DNA of 5,576 nt from an uncultured Carnobacterium sp. (GCA_937923125.1 CALALK010000042.1:1-5576), one strand, 5' to 3'; positions 1 through 5,572 are shown, counted from the stretch's first letter. Translations and numbers: made by a program. The notes: generated by a model from the sequence alone, not told the origin.

Positions 1-16
1 TTTTCCGCTCATTTTT

Positions 17-1183
17 TTACGCAAGTCTGCTTAAGAAATACTTCACTTCAATTTCAACACCAAGTGCTAATACACGCTCATCGATATCGAATTTTTCATG
101 ATGATGCCCATAAGCTGTTTCTTCGCCAGATTGGCTGCCTAATAAGCCATAAACACCAGGTTTATTCACTACGTAATCCGCAAAGTCATCGGCACCCATA
201 GATGATTCGTATTTTGTGATCAGGTTGTCGATTCCTTCTACTTTCGCAACTACTTTTTGGAATTCTTCGGCTAACTCTGGAGTGTTAATGACTGGAGCTG
301 CCGCATCATACCAATCAATTTCAAATTCACAACGATTAAGTTCAGCAATTCCTTTGGCAATACGTGTAACAGCTTCTTTTAAGTGTGAACGTGTTTCATG
401 GCTAAACGCACGAATCGTTCCTTCGATTTCAGCGTCGTTAGCAACGATATTATAGCGGGTTCCTGCATTTAGTTTACCCACTCCGACAACAGCACGATCG
501 ATTGGATTCACTTCACGAGCGACGATGGTTTGCAAAGCCACAACCACTTCACTGGCTGTCACTAGCGCGTCATGCCCTAAATGAGGACGTCCTACGTGAG
601 AACTCTTTCCTGTGATTTTGATTTTGAAAATATCACACGAAGCATTCACCGGTCCACCTTCAACTGCAAACGATCCGACAGGTAATCCTGAATTGACGTG
701 AATCGCAAATGATTCATCGATGTTGTCAATTTTTCCAGAAGCGACAAACTGCTTCGCTCCCGCACCGATTTCTTCTGCTGGTTGAAATGCAATTAAGACG
801 GTCCCTGCAAAGCTGTCTTTCAATTCGTTCAGGACTCTTGCCGTTCCTAACCCCATTGTCGTATGCGCATCATGTCCGCAGGCATGGTTTAACCCAGGAC
901 GTTTAGACGCATAAGGTTTACCAGTGCAGTCAGGAAGTTCTAGCGCATCGATATCGGCACGAAGTAAAACGGTCTTTCCTTCTCCTTTACCACCTTTAAT
1001 AATAGCTAACGTCCCTGTTTCAGCTACTTTTTCAAATGGGATTCCAAATGCAGTTAATTCTTTTTGAATGTAGGCAGCAGTATCGTACTCTTTTAAGCTT
1101 GATTCTGGGTTTTCATGAAAATGTCTTCTTGTTGCGACAAGATATTCGTTTAACGCTTGTGCTTTTTGTTTAATTTCGCTCAT
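17..1183 (-). CDS. M20 family metal-dependent amidohydrolase (N-acyl-amino-acid hydrolase type)
   Basis: The 388-residue product matches the M20D amidohydrolase/aminoacylase group (hippurate hydrolase, YxeP/YkuR type) in length and motifs. These enzymes are normally cytoplasmic and hydrolyse an amide bond on an N-acylated amino acid using two metal ions. Visible motifs in order are RADIDAL (75-81), CGHDAH (102-107, with Cys102 and His104 as expected metal ligands), QPAEE (134-138, with the catalytic/metal glutamates), a His at 162, and GHHHEKFDIDE near the C-terminus (359-369). The dimerisation (lid) domain lies roughly at 180-295. No signal peptide is seen. The start is the ATG at 1183, 8 nt after an AGAAGG-like site. 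It is the last visible gene of the metNIQ unit, 93 bp after metQ. A similar M20 gene accompanies metQ in Streptococcus pneumoniae, which supports a role in methionine supply. The substrate is inferred; other N-acyl amino acids or a dipeptide remain possible. Confidence 0.9.
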   Translation of the reverse strand: MSEIKQKAQALNEYLVATRRHFHENPESSLKEYDTAAYIQKELTAFGIPFEKVAETGTLAIIKGGKGEGKTVLLRADIDALELPDCTGKPYASKRPGLNHACGHDAHTTMGLGTARVLNELKDSFAGTVLIAFQPAEEIGAGAKQFVASGKIDNIDESFAIHVNSGLPVGSFAVEGGPVNASCDIFKIKITGKSSHVGRPHLGHDALVTASEVVVALQTIVAREVNPIDRAVVGVGKLNAGTRYNIVANDAEIEGTIRAFSHETRSHLKEAVTRIAKGIAELNRCEFEIDWYDAAAPVINTPELAEEFQKVVAKVEGIDNLITKYESSMGADDFADYVVNKPGVYGLLGSQSGEETAYGHHHEKFDIDERVLALGVEIEVKYFLSRLA

Positions 1184-1208
1184 CGTTTTTGCCTTCTTTC
1201 ATTGAATA

Positions 1209-1233
1209 AAGAGGCATGCTAGGCACGCCTCTT
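1209..1233 (-). terminator. Hairpin between metQ and the amidohydrolase gene, weak terminator or attenuator
   Basis: Read on the minus strand, AAGAGGCGTG and CATGCCTCTT pair over 10 bp with one G-U pair around a 5-nt loop. Only three T residues follow directly (CTCTTTATTC), so termination is probably incomplete. This would let the amidohydrolase gene be expressed at a lower level than metQ. It could equally be an mRNA-stabilising 3' hairpin for metQ. Confidence 0.55.
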
Positions 1234-1268
1234 AAGGTTTTGTTATTTTCTAAATGTAACTTGCTTTT

Positions 1269-1277
1269 CTCGCATCC
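1269..1277 (-). repeat. Short copy of the GGATGCGAG motif at the metQ stop codon
   Basis: On the minus strand GGATGCGAG begins with the last base of the metQ TAG stop codon. The following bases (AAAAGCAAG) diverge from the longer copies at 2317-2334 and 5465-5480, although GCAA reappears after a few extra A residues. Nine bases alone could be chance. The placement at a stop codon, as in the other copies, is what makes it notable. Confidence 0.45.
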
Positions 1278-2149
1278 TAGTTGTTCAATTTAGCTTTTTC
1301 CCAAACTGGTACGTTAGCACCTTTTGAAACTTCTTCGATTTTCTTAGCTGTTTCAGGTGATTGGTAGTATTCTACGATTTTTTTGTAAACTTCGTTGTTT
1401 TCGTTACCTTCTTTAGCAGCGATTACGTTGTAGTAAGGTTGTGAAGAGTCAGTAATTTGTTCGATGAAGATAGCATCTTTTGTTGGTTGGAATCCAGCTT
1501 CAACAGCGAAACCGTTGTTGATTAATGAAGCAGCAACATCATCTAAAGCACGAGCTGTTTGTCCAGCAGGTAATTCTTTGATTTCGATGTTTTTAGGATT
1601 TTCAACGATGTCATCTTTAGTTGCTAAAGTGTTGTTAGGATCTTTTAATTTAATAACGCCAGCTGCGTGTAGTAAACGTAATGCGCGTGAGTTGTTTGAA
1701 GTATCTTCAGGAATAGCAATTGTATCGCCATCTTTTAATTCACTTACGTTTTTAATTTTCTTAGAGTACACACCCATTGGAGCAATTACAGTGTAGCCGA
1801 TTGGTTTGATGTGTGTTCCTTGTTCTTTGTTGAAACGTTCTAAGTAAATAATTGTTTGGAAAGCGTTCAAGTCAACGTCGCCATTTTCTAACGCTTGGTT
1901 AGGTTGTACGTAGTCAGTAAATTCTACTAATTCTACTTCAATACCTTCTTTTTCTTTCAAACGAGCAATAATGTCATCCCAAACTTCGTGGTTACCAGCG
2001 TTAACACCGATTTTCACGTGTTTGTTTTCTTGTTTAGCTTCTGTTGAAGCTGAGCTTGATGAGTTTCCTGAGTTTGATGATTGTGCAGCTCCACATGCTG
2101 CTAATGATAATGCTGCCGCTGCAGCTACGAATAATTTTTTAAAGTTCAT
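1277..2149 (-). CDS. metQ: Methionine ABC transporter substrate-binding lipoprotein MetQ (NlpA family)
   Basis: This 290-residue protein is the extracellular receptor that captures methionine and delivers it to the MetI/MetN pore. The N-terminus is a lipoprotein signal: MNFKK, a hydrophobic Ala/Leu stretch, then the lipobox LAAC with Cys19 as the lipidated residue. A Ser/Asn-rich tether (about 23-36) follows. The mature part carries NlpA/Lipoprotein_9 family landmarks: VKIGVNAGNHEVWDDI, DVDLNAFQTIIYLERF, IAPMGVYSKKIKNVSELKDGDTIAIPEDTSNNSRAL and VIKLKD. These align well by eye with Escherichia coli MetQ. The start is the ATG at 2149, preceded by AAAGGGGA. It lies third in the metN-metI-metQ order, separated from metI by the structured element. 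One difference is that the His found in the FQH segment of E. coli MetQ is Thr here. D-methionine, methionine sulfoxide or another related ligand therefore cannot be excluded. Confidence 0.92.
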   Translation of the reverse strand: MNFKKLFVAAAAALSLAACGAAQSSNSGNSSSSASTEAKQENKHVKIGVNAGNHEVWDDIIARLKEKEGIEVELVEFTDYVQPNQALENGDVDLNAFQTIIYLERFNKEQGTHIKPIGYTVIAPMGVYSKKIKNVSELKDGDTIAIPEDTSNNSRALRLLHAAGVIKLKDPNNTLATKDDIVENPKNIEIKELPAGQTARALDDVAASLINNGFAVEAGFQPTKDAIFIEQITDSSQPYYNVIAAKEGNENNEVYKKIVEYYQSPETAKKIEEVSKGANVPVWEKAKLNN

Positions 2150-2187
2150 TTTGTTTTCCCCTTTTGAGTTAGTTTATTTTTGTTTTT

Positions 2188-2207
2188 GGATGAGATTGCT
2201 CGCATCC
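2188..2207. repeat. 20-bp imperfect palindrome upstream of metQ
   Basis: The sequence GGATGAGATTGCTCGCATCC has GGATG/CATCC ends and an inner GAG/CTC pairing in an alternative register. It matches the palindrome at 5553-5572 at 15 of 20 positions. It overlaps the left direct repeat of the metI-metQ intergenic element and lies about 40 bp upstream of the metQ start codon. Confidence 0.6.
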
Positions 2208-2334
2208 TGTTGTAGTTGAGCTCGCAATCGCAGAAATGGCGTGCGTTTCCCGAAACATCCGCAGAACGTTTCACGTTCCTTCCGGTGTTCCGGTCCAACG
2301 TTCCATTTCTGAACGCGATTGCTCGCATCCTGTT
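2194..2334. repeat. Structured intergenic repeat element between metI and metQ
   Basis: An exact 18-bp direct repeat, GATTGCTCGCATCCTGTT, bounds the element at 2194-2211 and 2317-2334. Inside it are inverted arms: GCAATCGC plus AGAAATGG at 2224-2239, facing CCATTTCT and GCGATTGC at 2303-2322, with a 4-nt GAAC bulge in the right arm. Between the arms are three small hairpins: GTTT/AAAC around CCCG, GAACGT/ACGTTC around TTC, and CCGG/CCGG around TGTT. The predicted RNA is therefore a closed stem with three branches and would fold similarly from either strand. No T-run follows, so it does not look like an intrinsic terminator for metI. The architecture resembles small non-coding repeats such as BOX or RUP elements of pneumococci, but I do not recognise the family. 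It could modulate mRNA stability so that metQ is made in excess over metN and metI. Confidence 0.7.
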
Positions 2335-3028
2335 ATTTAGTGGCTTTTTTCTCTAAATAGTCACCGATTGCTTGGGTGATGAAGACGATGATTAACATGA
2401 TAATTGTAGCTACCACGATAACGTCTCCTTGGAATCGGTTATAGCCACGTGAGATAGCTACGTTACCGATACCGCCGGCACCAAACGCTCCGGCCATGGT
2501 TGTTAAACCAATTAAGCTGATAATTGTTAGTGAGCTTGCACGGATTAAGCTTGGCAAGCCTTCTTTTAAGTACACGCGGAAGATAATTTCTAGCGGTGTA
2601 CATCCCATTGCTTCACTCGCTTCGATAACCCCTTTATCTACTTCGGTCAACGCTAATTGCACTTGACGAGAGTAGAATGGAACGGTAGCGAATACTAGCG
2701 GGACAATTGCCCCAGGAATCCCAATGGTTGTTCCTACGATTGCACGAGTTACCGGAATCAGTAACATGGCAAGAATGATAAATGGAATTGAACGGAATAA
2801 GTTCACGACTTTATCAAGTATCAAGTACAATGGTTTGTTTTCAAGGATGTTTCCTTCACGTGTTACAACTAGTGTCACCCCTAAGGCAATTCCTAAGATT
2901 CCGGCGATTAAACCTGTTAAACCAACCATGATTAATGTATCAAATGTGGCTTTTTGAATTTCCGCCCATACTTTAGCATCGATGTTTGGAAACCAAGTTT
3001 TAAAATCAATAAAGGCTAATAAATTCAT
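2333..3028 (-). CDS. metI: Methionine ABC transporter permease MetI
   Basis: This 231-residue integral membrane protein forms, as a dimer, the pore of the methionine importer. Hydrophobic segments are seen at about 31-55, 79-97, 103-121, 161-185 and 203-222, the usual five-helix layout of MetI. The cytoplasmic coupling loop carries the EAA motif at about 136-159 (EASEAMG, then LKEGLPS), which docks onto the Q-loop region of MetN. Length is normal for the family. The chosen start is the ATG at 3028, because GGAGG lies 8 nt upstream. A GTG at 3037 overlaps that ribosome binding site and would add only three residues. The gene follows the metN stop codon after a single base, indicating translational coupling. 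Its TAA stop overlaps the right direct repeat of the intergenic element by two bases. Confidence 0.94.
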   Translation of the reverse strand: MNLLAFIDFKTWFPNIDAKVWAEIQKATFDTLIMVGLTGLIAGILGIALGVTLVVTREGNILENKPLYLILDKVVNLFRSIPFIILAMLLIPVTRAIVGTTIGIPGAIVPLVFATVPFYSRQVQLALTEVDKGVIEASEAMGCTPLEIIFRVYLKEGLPSLIRASSLTIISLIGLTTMAGAFGAGGIGNVAISRGYNRFQGDVIVVATIIMLIIVFITQAIGDYLEKKATK

Positions 3029-3029
3029 C

Positions 3030-4139
3030 TTAGGCACCTCCCTTTGCTTCTTCTAAAACATCAACTGACACGCCTTGTCCTTTAATGTAAGAAAGTGCAC
3101 TTTCGATGCTTGCTTGTTCACCAGATAGACCAACCAATAATGTTCCTACTGGAGTTTCTTGGATGATTTCCACGTTCGCGAATAAGATGTTCGCTGCTAC
3201 TTGGAATTGAGTCGATAATTTCGTAATCAACGGTTCCCCTGTTGAAGCACCGACAAACGAAATTTTCACTAAGTAGTCTCCCTCTTTCAGATTCAAGAGC
3301 TGTTCGTGTGAGAGAACTGTTTCAATTCCTTGGTTGATATGAGTCGCTGTGTCGATAAAATCTTTCGTTAAGTTGCGTTGTGGATTTGTAAAGATATCAA
3401 GCACTGTTCCTTGCTCAATCACTTCACCGTCTTCCATTACGGCAACCTTATTACAGATTTCTTTAACAACTTGCATCTCATGCGTGATAATCACAATCGT
3501 AATTCCTAATTGCTCATTAACTTTCTTCAATAACTCTAAGATTGAGTATGTTGTTTTAGGGTCAAGCGCACTTGTCGCTTCGTCACAGAGCAATACGTCT
3601 GGGTCGTTGGCTAACGCACGAGCGATCGCCACACGTTGTTTTTGTCCCCCAGAGAGTTGGCTTGGATAGCTATTTGCCTTATCTTCAAGACCAACCAATT
3701 GCAGTAGAGAATCAACTTTCTCTTTAATTTCTTTCTTCGTTAACTTCACCAATTTTGGTTCCGCGGTTGGATCAACAGCTGTTTCTCCTTCTTCCACTAG
3801 CGGTTTCTTCGCTTTTTTCAGCGGGAAAGCCACATTGTCAAAGACGCTTAACGTATTCATTAAGTTGAAGTGTTGGAAAATCATCCCAATTTTCTTACGT
3901 GCATCACGCAATTCATTTGGTTTTAACTTCAATAAATCGATGCCATTCACTTCGACTGTTCCGCTTGTTGGACGTTGCAGTAAGTTAATAGTACGAACTA
4001 GAGTACTTTTACCAGCGCCACTATATCCGATAATTCCATAGATATCCCCGTCTTCCACATCGACAGAAACATTTCGAACGGCTTTTACGACTTTCTTACC
4101 TTGCGTAAAGGTCACGTCGATATTTTCTAATTTAATCAT
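3030..4139 (-). CDS. metN: Methionine ABC transporter ATP-binding protein MetN
   Basis: This 369-residue ATPase powers methionine import. Motifs in order are Walker [10 protein letters not shown] (38-46), Q-loop Gln89 (IFQHFNLM), ABC signature LSGGQ (162-166), Walker B LLCDEATS (183-190) and H-loop His220 (ITHEM). The C-terminal part (about 285-365) matches the NIL domain, which in E. coli MetN binds methionine and inhibits transport when the cell is replete. Start choice is the ATG at 4139, with AAGGAG 5 nt upstream. An in-frame extension to 4187 would lie inside the T-box terminator and is rejected. Compared from memory with E. coli MetN (343 residues), there is an insertion of about 20 residues at about 110-133, rich in Lys, Glu and Pro, between the Q-loop and the signature. 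It is the first gene of the operon and is directly controlled by the T-box. Confidence 0.95.
   Translation of the reverse strand: MIKLENIDVTFTQGKKVVKAVRNVSVDVEDGDIYGIIGYSGAGKSTLVRTINLLQRPTSGTVEVNGIDLLKLKPNELRDARKKIGMIFQHFNLMNTLSVFDNVAFPLKKAKKPLVEEGETAVDPTAEPKLVKLTKKEIKEKVDSLLQLVGLEDKANSYPSQLSGGQKQRVAIARALANDPDVLLCDEATSALDPKTTYSILELLKKVNEQLGITIVIITHEMQVVKEICNKVAVMEDGEVIEQGTVLDIFTNPQRNLTKDFIDTATHINQGIETVLSHEQLLNLKEGDYLVKISFVGASTGEPLITKLSTQFQVAANILFANVEIIQETPVGTLLVGLSGEQASIESALSYIKGQGVSVDVLEEAKGGA
3037..3041 (-). promoter_or_regulatory. Ribosome binding site of metI, inside the end of metN
   Basis: GGAGG (minus strand) forms part of the last codons of metN and sits 8 nt before the ATG at 3028. 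It decides the metI start in favour of this ATG over the GTG that overlaps the site. It also implies coupled translation of the two transporter subunits. Confidence 0.85.
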
Positions 4140-4144
4140 GTGTT

Positions 4145-4150
4145 CTCCTT
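4145..4150 (-). promoter_or_regulatory. Ribosome binding site of metN
   Basis: AAGGAG on the minus strand ends 5 nt before the ATG at 4139. It lies just downstream of the T-box terminator, so terminated transcripts would lack it. It fixes the metN start at 4139. Confidence 0.85.
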
Positions 4151-4160
4151 TCTTTTCTTC

Positions 4161-4205
4161 AAACAAAAATCGTCCCCTCACTAACATGGGTTAGCAAAAG
4201 GACGA
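4161..4205 (-). terminator. T-box intrinsic terminator upstream of metN
   Basis: On the minus strand the 16 bases complementary to 4190-4205 pair fully (with several G-U pairs) with those complementary to 4170-4185. The loop is 4 nt, and the sequence TTTTTGTTT follows. Its 5' arm begins with CGTCCTTT, which is shared with the antiterminator, so the two structures exclude each other. This is the expected off state when tRNA-Met is charged. Confidence 0.92.
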
Positions 4206-4437
4206 GTCAAATTCTCGTGTTACCACCTTTGTTTATAGCATTCTCACAAATACTATCTCCGTCTGTTTCAATCAAAACAGAAAGCTGTATCGGGCTTACC
4301 CGTAATCGCCTAATCATTCAACGATTAACACTCCGAGGCCATCTTCAAAGCTTCTACTCATGTCTCTTTTCACCACCCGAGACTCTCTACTGAAAAGTTC
4401 CACTTTTACTCTTCTCATCAACGTGTCTTATAAACAT
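4161..4437 (-). promoter_or_regulatory. T-box riboswitch leader, methionine-specific
   Basis: The leader of the metN transcript senses the ratio of uncharged to charged tRNA. Stem I spans about 4321-4424: ACGTTGAT pairs with GTTAATCGT at its base, allowing one bulge, and GAAGAGTA provides the usual 5' internal-loop sequence. The specifier loop reads GAAG-ATG-GCCTC, with the AUG codon at 4340-4342 followed by a purine, which indicates tRNA-Met. A CGGG/CCCG hairpin and a CTGTTT/AAACAG hairpin follow. Stem III is an 8-bp hairpin at 4235-4256. The antiterminator (4197-4230) has AAAGG/CCTTT and ACGAG/CTCGT helices flanking a TGGTAAC bulge. Its UGGU can pair with the ACCA end of uncharged tRNA-Met, whose discriminator base is A. 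Binding stabilises the antiterminator and lets transcription enter metNIQ. The 5' boundary is inferred from the promoter. Confidence 0.93.
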
Positions 4438-4443
4438 GTTAAT

Positions 4444-4472
4444 AGGATACCAACAAACCACCTTCTAGTCAA
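4444..4472 (-). promoter_or_regulatory. Promoter of the T-box-metNIQ-hydrolase unit
   Basis: On the minus strand a -35 box TTGACT (4467-4472) and a -10 box TATCCT (4444-4449) are separated by exactly 17 bp. This is a good match to a housekeeping sigma-A promoter. Transcription should start around 4437-4440, just upstream of stem I of the T-box. Confidence 0.75.
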
Positions 4473-4490
4473 TTAACACTTTTTTATCGC

Positions 4491-4511
4491 TGGTTATAAC
4501 TATTGGTTATA
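4491..4511. repeat. Direct repeat TGGTTATA upstream of both divergent promoters
   Basis: TGGTTATA occurs twice (4491-4498 and 4504-4511) with start points 13 bp apart. The copies lie upstream of the met promoter and around the expected -35 region of the tehB promoter. They could be half-sites for a regulator, but in such AT-rich DNA an 8-bp repeat is weak evidence. Confidence 0.3.
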
Positions 4512-4535
4512 TCGGTTTTAAAACTACTATATAAT
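4507..4535 (+). promoter_or_regulatory. Candidate tehB promoter with a 10-bp palindrome in the spacer
   Basis: A perfect -10 box TATAAT lies at 4530-4535. At 17-bp spacing the -35 position reads TTATAT, a weak match, so an activator or a low basal level is possible. The spacer contains the palindrome GTTTTAAAAC (4515-4524), a possible operator. This promoter would give a 5' untranslated region of about 60 nt before tehB. A second possible -10, TACAAT at 4568-4573, has no convincing -35 box. Confidence 0.5.
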
Positions 4536-4589
4536 AGCTAATATTTTTCTAGCCTTTCATTTTCTTGTACAATGAGAATGACAACCTCG

Positions 4590-4596
4590 AAAGGAG
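4590..4596 (+). promoter_or_regulatory. Ribosome binding site of tehB
   Basis: AAAGGAG sits 7 nt before the ATG at 4604. It decides the start against the in-frame TTG at 4565, which has no comparable site. The resulting 286-residue protein begins exactly where the TehB family does. Confidence 0.85.
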
Positions 4597-4603
4597 CTTT
4601 TCC

Positions 4604-5464
4604 ATGGAACTTGAATTAATTCCTTATAAAACAATGCCGACTTGGACGGCGACAACTTTACCCGAGCCCTTCCAAAAAATGCATAATACAAAAGTTGGGA
4701 CTTGGGCACACCTCACGATTTTAGAAGGCGCGCTTACCTTCTATGAACTTGATGCAGACGGAAATGTTTTAGCCCAGCATCTCTTTACAAAAGATTCCGA
4801 AATCCCATTTGTCGAACCTCAAGCATGGCACCGCGTTTCTCCAGCAAGTGACGATTTGAAATGTTATCTGACTTTCTATTGCACGCCTGAAGATTATTTT
4901 TCGAAAAAATACGACCTCACGCGTACACACTCAGAAGTGATTGAGGCAACACCGAAGCTCCCTAAAGGAAAGGTGCTCGATCTTGGAAGTGGCGAAGGAA
5001 GAAATAGCTTATACTTGGCGAAGAAAGGCTTCGATGTGACTTCGCTCGACATCAACTCGATGAGCCTTGCAAAATTAGCACAGATTGCGGAAGCAGAAGG
5101 CCTTAATATCGATATTCAACCTTATAATATTGAGAGCGCAGATATTCCTGGAGATCTCTATGACGTCATTATTTCAACAGTGGTCTTGATGTTTGTAGAT
5201 CCGTATACAATTCCTGATGTGATTGAAAATATGCAATCCCATACGGCACCTGGCGGATTCAACCTCATCGTGGCGGCCATGTCGACAGAAGACGCGCCAT
5301 GTCCAGTGAACTTTCCTAAGACTTTTGCAAGTGGCGAATTGAAAGACTACTACGCTGGCTGGACATTGCATAAATATAATGAAGACTTTGGCCAACTCCA
5401 TAAAACGGACGAAAACGGCAATCGTATTAAAATGAGATTTGTGACGATGTTGGCCGAAAAATAA
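4604..5464 (+). CDS. tehB: TehB-type SAM-dependent methyltransferase (long form, tellurite resistance family)
   Basis: The 286-residue product matches the long form of TehB, as in Haemophilus influenzae, also 286 residues by my recollection. The N-terminal part (about 1-105) is the small beta-barrel DUF1971-type domain, with HNTKVGTWAHLTILEG (27-42) and PFVEPQAWHRV (68-78). The C-terminal part is a class I methyltransferase. SAM-binding motif I is VLDLGSGEGRNSLYLA (124-139), followed by the acidic end of strand beta2 (TSLDIN, 146-151). Family-typical blocks STVVLMFVDP, GGFNLIVAAMSTEDAPCPV and ELHKTDENGNRIKMRF-like (264-279) complete it. TehB methylates tellurite (and selenium compounds) with SAM in the cytosol and confers resistance. 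Its natural role in most hosts is unclear. No tehA lies in the window; the gene appears monocistronic and is transcribed away from metN. Its stop codon is followed at once by a copy of the GGATGCGAGCAATCGC motif. Confidence 0.93.
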   Translation: MELELIPYKTMPTWTATTLPEPFQKMHNTKVGTWAHLTILEGALTFYELDADGNVLAQHLFTKDSEIPFVEPQAWHRVSPASDDLKCYLTFYCTPEDYFSKKYDLTRTHSEVIEATPKLPKGKVLDLGSGEGRNSLYLAKKGFDVTSLDINSMSLAKLAQIAEAEGLNIDIQPYNIESADIPGDLYDVIISTVVLMFVDPYTIPDVIENMQSHTAPGGFNLIVAAMSTEDAPCPVNFPKTFASGELKDYYAGWTLHKYNEDFGQLHKTDENGNRIKMRFVTMLAEK

Positions 5465-5480
5465 GGATACGAGCAATCGC
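5465..5480 (+). repeat. Copy of the GGATGCGAGCAATCGC motif directly after the tehB stop
   Basis: GGATACGAGCAATCGC starts at the base after the tehB TAA. It differs at one position from the minus-strand sequence GGATGCGAGCAATCGC that follows metI (2315-2330 read on the minus strand). In both cases the motif points in the direction of the gene it follows. Confidence 0.65.
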
Positions 5481-5502
5481 AATATACTACTTAAGACATG
5501 AA

Positions 5503-5539
5503 AAAGGACATCAGCAAATTTGCTGATGTCCTTTCTTTT
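5503..5539 (+). terminator. tehB transcription terminator, possibly bidirectional
   Basis: A perfect 32-bp palindrome (5503-5534) pairs AAAGGACATCAGCAAA with TTTGCTGATGTCCTTT and is followed by CTTTTATC. The five A residues before the core give a U-run on the opposite strand as well. It could therefore also stop a leftward transcript coming from beyond the window. Confidence 0.92.
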
Positions 5540-5552
5540 ATCTTGTGTAGTT

Positions 5553-5572
5553 GGATGGGAAGACTCACATCC
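5553..5572. repeat. 20-bp palindrome related to the metI-metQ repeat, at the window end
   Basis: GGATGGGAAGACTCACATCC has the same GGATG/CATCC ends and CTC core as the palindrome at 2188-2207 (15 of 20 positions identical), and both are preceded by TT. It lies downstream of the tehB terminator. It may be the edge of another, larger element cut off by the window. Confidence 0.5.

Noticed and set aside
1..12. Possible start of a further minus-strand gene (ATG at 12 followed by AGCGGAAAA)
   Set aside because: Only four codons are visible and no ribosome binding site precedes the ATG, just a run of A residues after the hydrolase stop.
2224..2322. tRNA-like gene suggested by the closed stem with three hairpins
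   Set aside because: There is no TTC-arm consensus, no anticodon-loop geometry and no CCA-proximal stem of 7 bp. Arm lengths do not fit a tRNA.
2146..2328. A 60-codon open frame on the minus strand between metI and metQ
   Set aside because: It starts inside the structured repeat element, has no ribosome binding site, and encodes a composition dictated by the repeats. It ends over the metQ start. The nucleotide structure explains this stretch better than a protein.
2194..2334. CRISPR fragment from the two 18-bp direct repeats
   Set aside because: There are only two repeats about 105 bp apart with a palindromic middle, no regular spacers, and no cas genes.
4140..4187. N-terminal extension of metN by 16 residues
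   Set aside because: The extra codons lie within the T-box terminator hairpin and U-run. The ATG at 4139 has a good ribosome binding site and begins the normal MIKLENI start of MetN proteins.
4571..4586. Fur- or PerR-like operator in the tehB leader (ATGAGAATGACAA-like sequence)
   Set aside because: It keeps only loose hexamer similarity, lacks the inverted symmetry of a Fur or PerR box, and lies downstream of the best promoter candidate.
4565..4603. TTG start giving a longer TehB
   Set aside because: No ribosome binding site precedes it, while AAAGGAG stands 7 nt before the ATG at 4604. The shorter protein matches the family length.
5174..5482. 102-codon open frame on the minus strand inside tehB
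   Set aside because: It is wholly antisense to the well-supported tehB coding frame, has no recognisable domain, and has no ribosome binding site. The other antisense open frames over metN, metI, metQ and the hydrolase were rejected for the same reason.
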